Positions 1 through 10,161 of a stretch of 64,000 nucleotides of DNA are shown here, one piece after another. Numbering within the stretch: position 1 is the first letter of the stretch; each line of letters begins with the position of its first letter. The DNA is from Solanum dulcamara (taxonomy: Eukaryota; Streptophyta; Magnoliopsida; Solanales; Solanaceae): positions 29,394,501 through 29,458,500 of the forward strand of contig NC_077240.1 in assembly GCF_947179165.1 (NCBI RefSeq), given 5' to 3'. The notes beneath the pieces are model-generated. The model did not search any database, was not told the DNA's origin, and saw nothing but the letters and a program-made list of their open reading frames with translations. Made by a program: the position numbers and the translations under genes.

Positions 1-2981
1 GTTTTATATAAATTGTTTATTTGTTATTGCTTTATATAAATTGTTTATTTGTTATTGCTTTATATAAATTGTCATTTCGTTCATACTTCCTCCAGTTCTG
101 GAAAATTGACACGATTACACGTACACGTGAAGTGTGTTTTGCGCACTCACAAATTTTTCTTCAAAATCCAAATTTAGGAGAGTTGGCATATGCGCGGGGT
201 GTTCGGATTTTTTTTCCGTGTGGCCGCGTAGCTTTCTCACTCGAGTTGTCCGCTCGGGAACCTTGTGTCTAGTAAACCCATTGTTAATTCAACCAGAATA
301 GAGCTAAACCAACACATTTTTTAGGACATGCATCATTATCCTAATGTCCGAGTGAGTTCACGACCCCAAGTAATTTTATCATTTGTATGTGCATTATTTG
401 AAAAATAGTTGTGCCAGAATATGGACCATTTATCTAAATTAATTAAACCTTAAGAGGGAGGGTATTACTAATCCTTTTGTGATGCAGATAGCTATGAAGA
501 TCACAAGCTTTTATCTTTGGAGATTGAACCATGAACATGTAAATGGAATGAAGATTTTTAGATGCGATGGAGAATTTTATTATTATTGTTGGCATGTAAT
601 AAAGCTTAATTCTATTTTTTGTATTTAATTTTGGGGATAGATTTGTTTAATTAATTAAAGAGCAATGAAATGACATATTATGGCACATTTATTTTTCAAA
701 TACGCGTTAGACCTACCTCTGGCATAAAGAGGTCACCTATATTAGGACGCATTATACTTGTGTTATGTGCTTTATAAATTTTTGCATGCTTGCTTTCTAT
801 GTGACTTATATGATTTTTTTTTTTTGCAACATGAATTTAATTGATTATTACTAACATTATCTTTGTTTTTTTACAGAAGAGAAAATTATTTTTCTATCTC
901 TTTATTTGATTACCTATTATAAATTTTATGTCATGTTTATAATTATTATTATTTTTTTCACGTTTGCCGCATGTTTAACGAGTCTAGAGCATCGTTTAAG
1001 ATCATAATTATTTTAAACTCGTGCGAACTCTTAGCGTCCTCAATTAAGATTTTCTTCCTTTAATTTTAATTTGTCATTATCTTAAAATTACTTCCTTTGA
1101 CCCTTTCAATGCCTGTCCGCAACTTGCTTTTAAATTATTTTTCCTTAGTCTTTTGAAATGGGCTTAATTGTTCATCATTAGGTGTGATATTGTTTGCACA
1201 TCGATTCACTACTAATTTTACTAGTCTCATGCCAAATTTTACCTTTCTAGATTATTATGGATATAATTTTATTTTTAACAATAAAATATTTTTTTAGTTT
1301 CATACTTCATAGAAATAATTTAGCACTTAATCTACGTCATGGAGGTTTTGCATTCTTGCAACTTATTAGTGATCTTCACGCCATTTGTTGCTTCACTAGC
1401 TTAATTCAAATACTTCTGTTTTTCTTCTAATGGGTTTTCAAGATTTTTTTATGCACCTGCTAATTCCAAGTTTTGGCATGCAAGTCGAGGAGAATATCAT
1501 AGGTCTACAATTGACATTGTTTCCATCCTCGATAATTTTAATACGCCCATACTAAAATAGATTTTTTTTTTCGCAATCCTTCAATTTAGTAAGTCCAATC
1601 CTTGTGCGCTTGATTGACATATTTTCTATTAAAACCTTCCTTATTGGACTAGATTCATTAATTAGCTGTTAATCACACTCTTAATTGCTCTATTCTTGAC
1701 CTGCTGCATACTTTCTCTGTGTTTACCCAAATATTTCATTTTATTTGACATAAGTCAACCTTTCTCGTAACTTCGTTCTAAACTTAGATCATTTTCTATA
1801 GTCTAGAGCTCTTATTCTACGAAATCATGATTTTTTTTACTTTATCTTCATTTGTATATTCTCATGCGCTAACACTTTATTTCGTTTTTAAAATTTTATT
1901 TTATTTTTGTCTATCATTGAATATTGTTTTGGCTGCAAATCTGCATTAAGGGAAAATATAATGACAGAAGAATTGAAAGCATTCAACAACAATATAGGAT
2001 TAGTGTAAGCACAAAATGATGATAACGAGAAGAATGTGATTCGAAGAAATGTATTAGTCAATCTGACAAATACCTTTAGCCTTCTTCCTACCACCACTAA
2101 GGCTTCCGGCTCAACTCAAAATATTTGTTTAACCATGCCTTCTCTCTCATCTTCTACCTACTCTTTTCTATCCTTTCTAGGCTTTTAATGAACTACGTGT
2201 GACCTGATTCCCATTGGTAGCGGGATACGTAGGCGCCCATATTGGGTTCGGTCTAGATAAAATAAAATTTTCACTTTCCCCAAAAGCAAAACTGGGACAG
2301 CTTTGCAAAGGACCTATAATCCTTCGAAAATACAAAGGTTATGATTACGAGCCATATTCACGCCATAATTGCTTCAAAAGCCATAACAACAAGAAATGCA
2401 GATTCAAAGCCAAAACTTCGTAGTTCAATGCAAGGCAACTATTTTATTTTATACTAACAAATTTTCTTTGAATAATGCAAAGGCTATTTTCTATTTATTT
2501 TTGAATGACAGCACCATGAGGCCCAACATCAAATCAGAATTCGCAAGATTCAAATGGTGTAATATCATCAAGAATGAAATATGAAATTCACAATTTTTTT
2601 TGAGCATAAGAATCTCTTGGAAATCAATGTCACCAAGGTGGAAGGTTCCTAAATTATGAGCAGCACATTAGGAATTTTCGTTAATGCTACACTGCACTGT
2701 TAATGTTTGCTAATACAAGAGGCATTATACGTGGGATAATTGCTACTACAAGGCATTGCATCAAGCTTGCAAATACTATATTATGAATTTTGCTTTCATG
2801 AATACAGTACACCGAGCTCTGCACTGCATTTTGAATATTAAGTACTGCAAAGACATTGCAACATGTCTTCCATATTATATTATCAATGTTTTCTACTACA
2901 AACAAATTGCACCAATCTCAATGCATTGCACCAAAATTTATATTTACAAGTTTGCAATATATATTGGGTTAGTCCACCCTA

Positions 2982-3108
2982 AAATGGGACATATCGAGTT
3001 TATCCACCCTTTAATAGGATATGGGTTTATCCACCCTTTAATAGGATATGAGTTCATCCACCATAAAATAGGATATGAGTTCATCCACCCTCTAATAGGA
3101 TACAACAT
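2982..3108. repeat. 27-bp tandem repeat, about 5 copies
   Basis: The unit is TATCCACCCTTTAATAGGAT plus about 7 bp, repeated five times with a few substitutions. It leads directly into the 41-bp array. It lies inside the Ogre-type 3' region and has no coding features. Confidence 0.9.
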
Positions 3109-3904
3109 ATATTGCAGCACATTCCATAGGCACCCACCTTCTAATGCGGGTATTGCAGCACATTTTATAGGCACCCACCTTCTAATGCGGGTATTGCAGC
3201 ACATTTCATAGGCGCCCACCTTCTAATGCGGGTATCGCAGCACATTTCATAGGCACCCACCTTCTAATGCGGGTATCGCAGCACATTTCATAGGCACCCA
3301 CCTTCTAATGCGGGTATTGCAGCATATTTCATAGGCACCCACCTTCTAATGCGGGTATTGCAGCACATTCTATAGGCACCCACCTTCTAATGCGGGTATT
3401 GCAGCACATTTCATAGGCACCCACCTTCTAATGCGGGTATTGCAGCACATTTCATAGGCATCCACCTTTTAATGCGGGTATTGCAGCACATTTCATAGGC
3501 ACCCACCTTCTAATGCGGGTATTGCAGCACATTCTATAGGCACCCACCTTCTAATGCGGGTATTGCAGCACATTTCATAGGAACCCACCTTCTAATGCGG
3601 GTATTGCAGCACATTTCATAGGCACCCACCTTCTAATGCGTGTATTGCAGCACATTTCATAGGCACCCACCTTCTAATGCGTGTATTGCAGCACTTTTCA
3701 TAGGCACCCACCTTCTAATGCGGGTATTGCAGCACTTTTCATAGGCACCCACCTTATAATACGAGTATTGCAGTATATTTTATAGTCGCTCACCTTTCTA
3801 ATGCGGGTATTGCAGCATATTTCATAGGCACTCACCTTTCTAATACGGGTATTGCATTACATTTCATAGGTGCTCACCTTTCTAATGCGGGTATTGCAGT
3901 GCAT
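3109..3904. repeat. 41-bp tandem repeat, about 19 copies
   Basis: The unit contains GCAGCACATTTCATAGGCAC followed by CCACCTTCTAATGCGGGTATT. I counted 19 copies of the CTTCTAATG core between 3130 and 3890. The first 15 are nearly identical at 41 bp; the last four are diverged and 1-3 bp longer. The homogenised centre and degraded right edge are typical of unequal exchange or replication slippage. Confidence 0.92.
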
Positions 3905-5390
3905 AATATCTTGAAATTTCTTCAAATGCATGCTCAAATGCTTTTCTAATATATTCAAATGCACTGCATAAATGTTTTCAATTATTATCAAATGCACTGC
4001 ATAAATGCTTTTAATTATTATCAAATGCACTGCATAAATGCTTTCAATTATTATCAAATGCACTACACTAATATTTTCTAATATATTCAAATGCACTGCA
4101 CTAATGCTTTCTAATATATTCAAATACACTGCACTAATACTTCCTAATATATTCAAATGCACTGCACAAATGCTTTCAATTATTATCAAATGCACTGCAC
4201 AAATGCTTTCAAATATTATCAAATGCACTGCACAAATGCTTTTAAATATTATCAAATGCACTACACAAATGCTTTCAAACATTATCAAATGCACCGCACT
4301 AATGCTTTCCACTATATTCAAATACACTGCACAAATGCTTTCAATTATTATCAAATGCACTGCCCAAATGCTTTCAATTATTATCAAATGCACTGCACAA
4401 ATACTTTCAATTATTATCAAACGCACTGCACAAATGCTTTTAATTATTATCAAACGCACCGCACAAATGCTTTTAAATATTATCAAATGCACTGCACAAA
4501 TGCTTTCAAACATTATCAAATGCACTGCACTAATGCTTTCCACTATATTCAAATGCACTGCACAAATGCTTACAATATATTCAAATGCACTACACAAATG
4601 CTTTCGATATATTCAAACGCACCGCACAAATGCTTTTAAATATTATCAAATGCACTACACAAATGCTTTCAAACATTATCAAATGCACCGCACTAATGCT
4701 TTCCACTATATTCAAATACACTGCACAAATGCTTTCAAACATTATCAAATGCACTGCACAAATGTTTTCGATATATTCAAACGTGCTGCACAAATGCTTC
4801 TTATATATTCAAATGCACCGCACTAATGCTTTCTTATATATTCAAACGCACTGCACAAATACTCTCAAATATTATCAAATGCACTGCACAAATGCTTTTA
4901 AATATTATCGAATACACTGCACAAATGCTTTCAAACATTATTAAATGCACTGCACAAATGCTTTCGATATATTCAAACGTGCTGCACAAATGCTTCTTAT
5001 ATATTCAAATGCACCGCACTAATGCTTTCTTATATATTCAAACGCACTGCACAAATACTCTCAAATATTATCAAATGCACTGCACAAATGCTTTTAAATA
5101 TTATCGAATACACTGCACAAATGCTTTCAAACATTATTAAATGCACTGCACAAATGCTTTCGATATATTCAAACGTGCTGCACAAATGCTTCTTATATAT
5201 TCAAATGCACCGCACTAATGTTTTCTTATATATTCAAATGCACCGCACTAATGCTTTCTTATATATTCAAACGCACTGCACAAATACTCTCAAATGCACT
5301 GCACTAATGCTTTTCGATATATTCAAATGCTTTATTGCGCTCCAAGTGGCTCTCAATTGTTTTTTTTACTGCTTTGCACAAATGCTTTAA
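3905..5390. repeat. 33-bp tandem repeat, about 45 copies
   Basis: The unit is AAATGCACTGCACAAATGCT followed by TTCAAATATTATC or the alternative ending TTCTAATATATTC. Both variants are 33 bp, so every frame repeats an 11-residue peptide (for example MHCTNAFKYYQ). This creates long open frames on both strands that are not evidence of genes. The two variants alternate irregularly; the right part has a 196-bp higher-order period. Confidence 0.92.
4770..5210. repeat. 196-bp higher-order repeat within the 33-bp array
   Basis: The junction GATATATTCAAACGTGCTGC recurs at 4770, 4966 and 5162, an exact 196-bp spacing. Copies 4770-4965 and 4966-5161 are almost identical across their length, unlike neighbouring 33-bp units. 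The period is two bases short of six units. This marks the most recent expansion in the array. Confidence 0.85.
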
Positions 5391-6080
5391 ATACAATTGC
5401 ATAAAACGCTTCCAAAAGTTGCAATATTTGCAAAGACGTCATTTTCATTAATCATTGACTTGAGAAGTTGCAATCTTCATAAATTATTTGGGTTAAGGCC
5501 TCATTTCATTAATCATTGCTGAAAGACATCATTCTCATGAGTCATCGGCTAACCCTATTTTAAGAGGCTTTATTTAATCATTACGGTTCGCAAGGCCGCA
5601 TTATATATACTCACACCCTAGAGGTGTCATTACCATAAGCTTATTGCACATTGCTTTATATTTAATATTTACTAATTGTCTTATCAAGTTTAAGTTTTGC
5701 AGAAATCGCAGCATAACGTGGAATTGTTTCTAAGCAGTGAACGGGGATGTTTGTTGGAAAGTCAAACTCACCAACAATGGTCATGAATCTACTCTCGAAC
5801 TCTACTCAATCTACTTCCATAATTCAGGTTTTAAAATCCAGTCTCGGCATTATTCGTTATTGGGACGATTTCTTTGGAGTTAGGCTTTACTTCGTTCTTT
5901 CCAATATTCCCGCCCCTTGTCGAGTTCAGGTTTTTTAATTCCACTTTATCTCTTTATATTGTCAATACGCTCCCTTTTGCTTCGCTTCATTTTTCATAAA
6001 CTTCATTTCAACATTGATGGCCGGGACAAAATTGGCTATTATGTCAACTTCTTTGCCCAAAAACTCTTTCATCGTCTTCG
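5391..6080 (+). other. Ogre-type 3' untranslated stretch between arrays and polypurine tract
   Basis: Unique, non-coding sequence. It contains short direct repeats of the type CATTTTCATTAATCATTG / CATTTCATTAATCATTG (5439-5520), and at 5734-5797 two blocks that are repeated in inverse orientation inside the LTR at 8453-8491. No convincing open frame is present. Confidence 0.6.
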
Positions 6081-6096
6081 GTCAAAGAGGGACAGC
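6081..6096 (+). other. Polypurine tract of the Tat/Ogre-type element
   Basis: The tract GTCAAAGAGGGACAGC lies immediately before TGTTGACACCC, the LTR start. It is where plus-strand DNA synthesis would be primed. Position and composition support the call. Confidence 0.75.
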
Positions 6097-6249
6097 TGTT
6101 GACACCCAATTTTTACCCTCAACAACGTAATTTTTACAAAAAAAATTAATAATACAATAATAATAAAATATATATATAATTAAATAATAATAATAATAAT
6201 AATAAAAAAACAAAATATACATATATGGTATCATCATTTTAAATTAATT

Positions 6250-6290
<41 letters not shown>

Positions 6291-7072
6291 TTATAAAATA
6301 ATTCTTGAATATAATATATTTTATTATTTATTCAAAAAAATTGTTTCAAAAGATTTTTATTTTTAAAATAAATAGCTCTGTTAATCAGTTGGATTTTAAT
6401 TAATAGACTCATATTTCAAGTTAATTTATTTAAACTGAAGTTAATTATTTACTTTGTAAAAAATGAGAGGTTTGTTAATTAATTAATGCATACTCATCTT
6501 ATTTTAATTTTAGACTTCTTCAATTTTAATTAAATTAAAATAATTGGCTTTTATAAAACCATGCATATTTTCAAGTGTATTTTAAATAATTTGTTATCTT
6601 CATAACACATGCATTTATTTTTGTTATATAGTCATTATCTCTTAGTAATATTTAAATTTGACTTATAAAAAGAAAATTATTATTTACCATAATTAATTAT
6701 TTCGTAAATTAATAATTAGTTACAATGAGGTTAATCATTTTACTTTTGTTAAAATTAAGAAGATCGTAAATTAATTCGTCTAATTTGATAACCAATTCGT
6801 CTAATTTGATAACCAATTTATCTTTTAAAATAATAAATAAATAAATAAATAATTAAATAATGTTAATCTTCCGTAATAATAATAAAAAAAATAAAAAATA
6901 ATAATAATAAAAAAAATATTTTAATTTACTACCCATACCTATATTAATACTATATTAATAATGCCCATCACCCGTTGTCCCCTATTTAAAAAATAAATAA
7001 TAATAAGCATTAAATAATAATAAAATATATAATTGTTTTCTTTTCATCCAAATAATTTTAAAAAATGAATAT

Positions 7073-7110
<38 letters not shown>

Positions 7111-7751
7111 TAAAACATTAATATTATTTTAATCCACGCGTGCCCCGCCCATCATTCTTTGTCCATTTTAAATATATATATATATATATATATTCACCCG
7201 AATTCCTATTTAAAAAATAAAAAATATGTATAAAAAATAAAAAATATGTATTCTTTCATCCGATTTTTTTTTTTAAAAATAAAAATAAAAATATATATAT
7301 AATAAATAATTCATCTGATTTTTTTAAAATAAAAAATATAAATAAAATATATATTATTATACACATGCTTTGTCCCCCTTCCCATATCCCTATACCATTT
7401 TTTATTACACGCTTGTCCCCTGCACATATACCCATATTAATATTATATCTCTTTTCCAAAATATATATATTCAAATCCGATTTTATTTTTAAAATAAATA
7501 ATTAATGAAATAAAAATAAATAATATTAATTTATACCACGCGTCCCCATATATATATATATATATGTATATGTATATCCGCGCATTCCCCTTCCCATCCC
7601 CCTTTTTCTTTTTTCCAGAAAACACTTCAAATTAACTAACCCATGCTTGTCCCCTCCATCCCCCTTTTCTTTTTTTCAGAAAATATTTTTTAAATTAACT
7701 AACCATTCTTCTTTAAAAAAAAAAAGCATAACTAGTAATAAAATAAAAGAA

Positions 7752-7755
<4 letters not shown>

Positions 7756-7803
<48 letters not shown>

Positions 7804-7861
7804 TTAATAATAATAATCGGCTATATATATAAAAGATGTACATATATATAGACATATATTC

Positions 7862-7902
<41 letters not shown>
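7756..7902. repeat. (TA)n microsatellites
   Basis: Two long, nearly pure TA tracts at 7756-7798 and 7865-7902 are separated by about 66 bp of AT-rich sequence. They lie inside the Ogre-type LTR. Confidence 0.95.
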
Positions 7903-7906
<4 letters not shown>

Positions 7907-8036
7907 AAATAACATTCATTATTATAATAATAATTTTACTCATCCAACATACATTCCACGGTATACCAAATAATACTATTTACCCATTATATATATATAT
8001 TCATCGGCCAACCTATTCAAAATAATAATATTATAA

Positions 8037-8260
8037 TATTCATTCCGCATTATTTTAATATATTGCCCCATTCCGCATTATTTAAATATTCCACCCATTT
8101 TGTATTTATTATTATTTTCCGCCATTTCGTATTATTTTAATAATCCGCCCATTCCGCATTATTTAAATATTCCGCCCATTTCGTATTAATTATTATTTTT
8201 CCGCCGTTCCGCGTTATTTTATATTTTTGCCCACTCCGCATTATTTTAATCATCCGTTTT
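8037..8260 (+). repeat. Degenerate repeats in LTR U3 (CCGCATTAT motif)
   Basis: About eight copies of a roughly 27-33-bp unit built around CCCATTCCGCATTATTTAAA occur just upstream of the TATA box at 8292. They vary in length and sequence. Their position in U3 would suit an enhancer-like array, but that is inference. Confidence 0.65.
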
Positions 8261-8291
8261 ACTTTTATTTTTATTTTAATTTCCATCTCCC

Positions 8292-8300
8292 TATAAATAG
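8292..8300 (+). promoter_or_regulatory. TATA box of the Ogre-type LTR
   Basis: TATAAATAG stands inside CTCCCTATAAATAGAGGGAT, a strong plant TATA context. Transcription would begin about 30 bp downstream, near 8325. Confidence 0.7.
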
Positions 8301-8661
8301 AGGGATTGGACAGAAGGAAAGGAGGGGCATACACTTACACGAACAGGAGGAGAGAAAAAAAAATGCAGACAAAAAAAAAATAAACTCTTACATTGATTTT
8401 GAATATTTCTTTCAAAGTATTTTTGAATTTGCACTTAGCTTTACTTTTAAAACGAGGGTAGATTCATGACCAAATCATCCCCGTTCACTGCCCTGCAACA
8501 GGTAATATTTACTTCATGTTCCTTTGTTTTTTTTGTTGTCATTATGCTTAAATATTATCCTAAAAATGCTAGCCTCCTAATTTCGTCACTCTTTTTTTGT
8601 TTGCATGAACACTTCGGGAGCAAAAATGGAGTTTCAATGTAATCTTCATTCCCTCACATGG

Positions 8662-8955
8662 AGCCGATATCCTTATTATTATTTTTACTATTGTTATTAT
8701 TATTATTATTATTGTCGTTATTATTATTATTTTTAATTATTATTGCTATTATTATTATTAGTATATTTTATTTTCTGTTATTACTATTATTATTATTATT
8801 ATTATTTTTGCTATCAATATTATTAATAGAAGTAGTAGTATGTTTATTTTTCTGTTAGTATTATTATTATTATTATTTTCGTTATTCATATTAATATTAT
8901 TATTTTCATTATTAATATTATTAATAGAAGCAGTAGTATGTTTATTTTTCTGTTA

Positions 8956-8993
<38 letters not shown>

Positions 8994-9230
8994 GTTATTA
9001 TTGTTATTGTTATTATTATTTTCGTTATTATTATTATTATTAGTAGTAGTATATATTCTTATTATTACCGTTTCTTTTTATTATTAGTAGTATTTTATTT
9101 ACTGTTAGCATTATTATTATTATTATTATTATTACTATTATTTATATTTTCGTAATTATTATTATCATTATTATTAGTACATTTTGTTTACTGCTATTAT
9201 TATTAATATTACTATTATTATTATTATTGT
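8662..9230. repeat. Imperfect (TTA)n microsatellite with an internal 98-bp duplication
   Basis: About 570 bp is mainly TTA/ATT trinucleotides. Within it the block TATTAATAGAAGTAGTAGTA...TTTTTCTGTTA recurs at 8821 and 8919 (98 bp apart, one substitution in the core). Open frames here are leucine/tyrosine runs and are not genes. Confidence 0.93.
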
Positions 9231-9977
9231 GTATATGTACAATGGCAGAGGAAATGAGATAGACACACAGAAAAACACGCACAATTCTTCTCTTTTCCTC
9301 TTTCCCTTATTATCTCTCTCTAATTAATTTTGCCAAGTTAGTTATTTTCATAACAGAATAAAAAAAAAGAGCATGTTATTTCCATTCAGCCTACAACAAT
9401 TTTTATTCAACTTTGAGTTTATTATGTAAAAATTACTTTTCTATTTTTTTATTCCAAAAAAGTCACCCAACTTTAAAGTTTAACACACAAATTCAACTAA
9501 AAATGTCATAACACACAACCTTATTATCTACTATCATCACGTGGATCATAAACTGTAAATTCATATTTACTTTTATCAATTGTGAATTATTTTTATATGC
9601 AAACTCAACTAAATATGTTATAACGTTAGAAAAATATGGACAAATACATCATACTACAATTCATTACAAAAAATATTTTGCATATAAATAAATAATCTTC
9701 TTCATATTATTTATTCTTCTCCACACACCCAAATAAATAAATAAAAACACACACGCACTACGACCCTATCACACATTTTCAAATAATGAACATAAAAAAT
9801 AAACCATACAACAATTAATCTTTTTTTAGTTGATATCTCTCTTTTTCCAACATCTCTTAATATATCTTTCATGTTGTCCAAACCATCATTATCTTAAACA
9901 AAACAATAAAATAATTAGAAGTTTTTAAACTAAACCCACATGAAAAATTATTTCAGTATAATATTTAATAGCATATT
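9231..9977. other. AT-rich spacer, no gene seen
   Basis: No convincing open frame or repeat family is visible. The first part (9240-9300) may still belong to the preceding LTR or to its flank. Confidence 0.5.
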
Positions 9978-10124
9978 TGTAGGGAAATAATTACCATATA
10001 ATTTTTTATATATTTGGTAGCATATTAAGGAGATATTTAATTTCCTTATTTCAATATTGTATCACATATATATTCTCTCTTGGGGAATGAATAAAGGAAA
10101 GTCAAGATTGTACAGTTCTTTTCA
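9978..10124 (+). repeat. 5' LTR of the copia remnant
   Basis: The unit starts TGTAGGGAAATAATTACC and ends TTTTCA, about 147 bp. It includes the polyadenylation-like GGGAATGAATAAAGG. GGGTATTTGAGGC at 10125-10137 resembles the initiator-Met primer site TGGTATCAGAGC with changes. There is no second copy in the window for confirmation. Confidence 0.6.
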
Positions 10125-10161
10125 GGGTATTTGAGGCAAAAAAAATTCATCATAAATTTCC

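Larger units (their letters stand above)
1..6096 (+). mobile_element. Tat/Ogre-type Ty3-gypsy element, 3' internal non-coding region (left part off-window)
   Basis: No pol domain is present, but the layout is that of the long non-coding region that follows pol in Tat/Ogre elements. It shows AT-rich spacer, a stretch around 2210-2260 containing CGGGATACGTAGGC (a motif I associate with Solanaceae Tat elements), serial tandem arrays at 2982-5390, a purine-rich tract at 6081-6096 and an LTR start at 6097. A small 28-bp direct repeat opens the window (3-30, 31-58, then a partial copy). The coding part and the 5' LTR would lie left of the window. Lineage is inferred from the LTR start and layout; the plus orientation follows from the order polypurine tract then LTR. 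Confidence 0.7.
6097..8660 (+). mobile_element. 3' LTR of the Tat/Ogre-type element (right end uncertain)
   Basis: The LTR starts with TGTTGACACCCAATTTTTAC directly after the polypurine tract. It is very AT-rich and contains several TA microsatellites (6268-6290, 7077-7106, 7171-7192, 7545-7570, 7756-7798, 7865-7902), a block of CCGCATTAT-type repeats at 8037-8260 and a TATA box at 8292. The right end cannot be fixed because the 5' LTR is outside the window; TG...CA would allow an end at GCCCTGCAACA (about 8501), but the element may run into the TTA array. Confidence 0.65.

Noticed and set aside
2944..3219. Open frames across the 27- and 41-bp repeats
   Set aside because: Repeat translation only; frames break as soon as the unit length is not a multiple of three.
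2982..3904. CRISPR-like array
   Set aside because: Repeats are directly adjacent with no variable spacers, and the context is a plant retroelement.
3857..4597. 246-residue minus-strand and 262-residue plus-strand open frames with repeated peptides
   Set aside because: They are by-products of a stop-free 33-bp repeat present in several frames on both strands; no start context, no domain, no codon bias.
7443..9043. Hydrophobic Ile/Tyr- or Leu-rich small open frames
   Set aside because: Translations of TA and TTA microsatellites, not membrane proteins.
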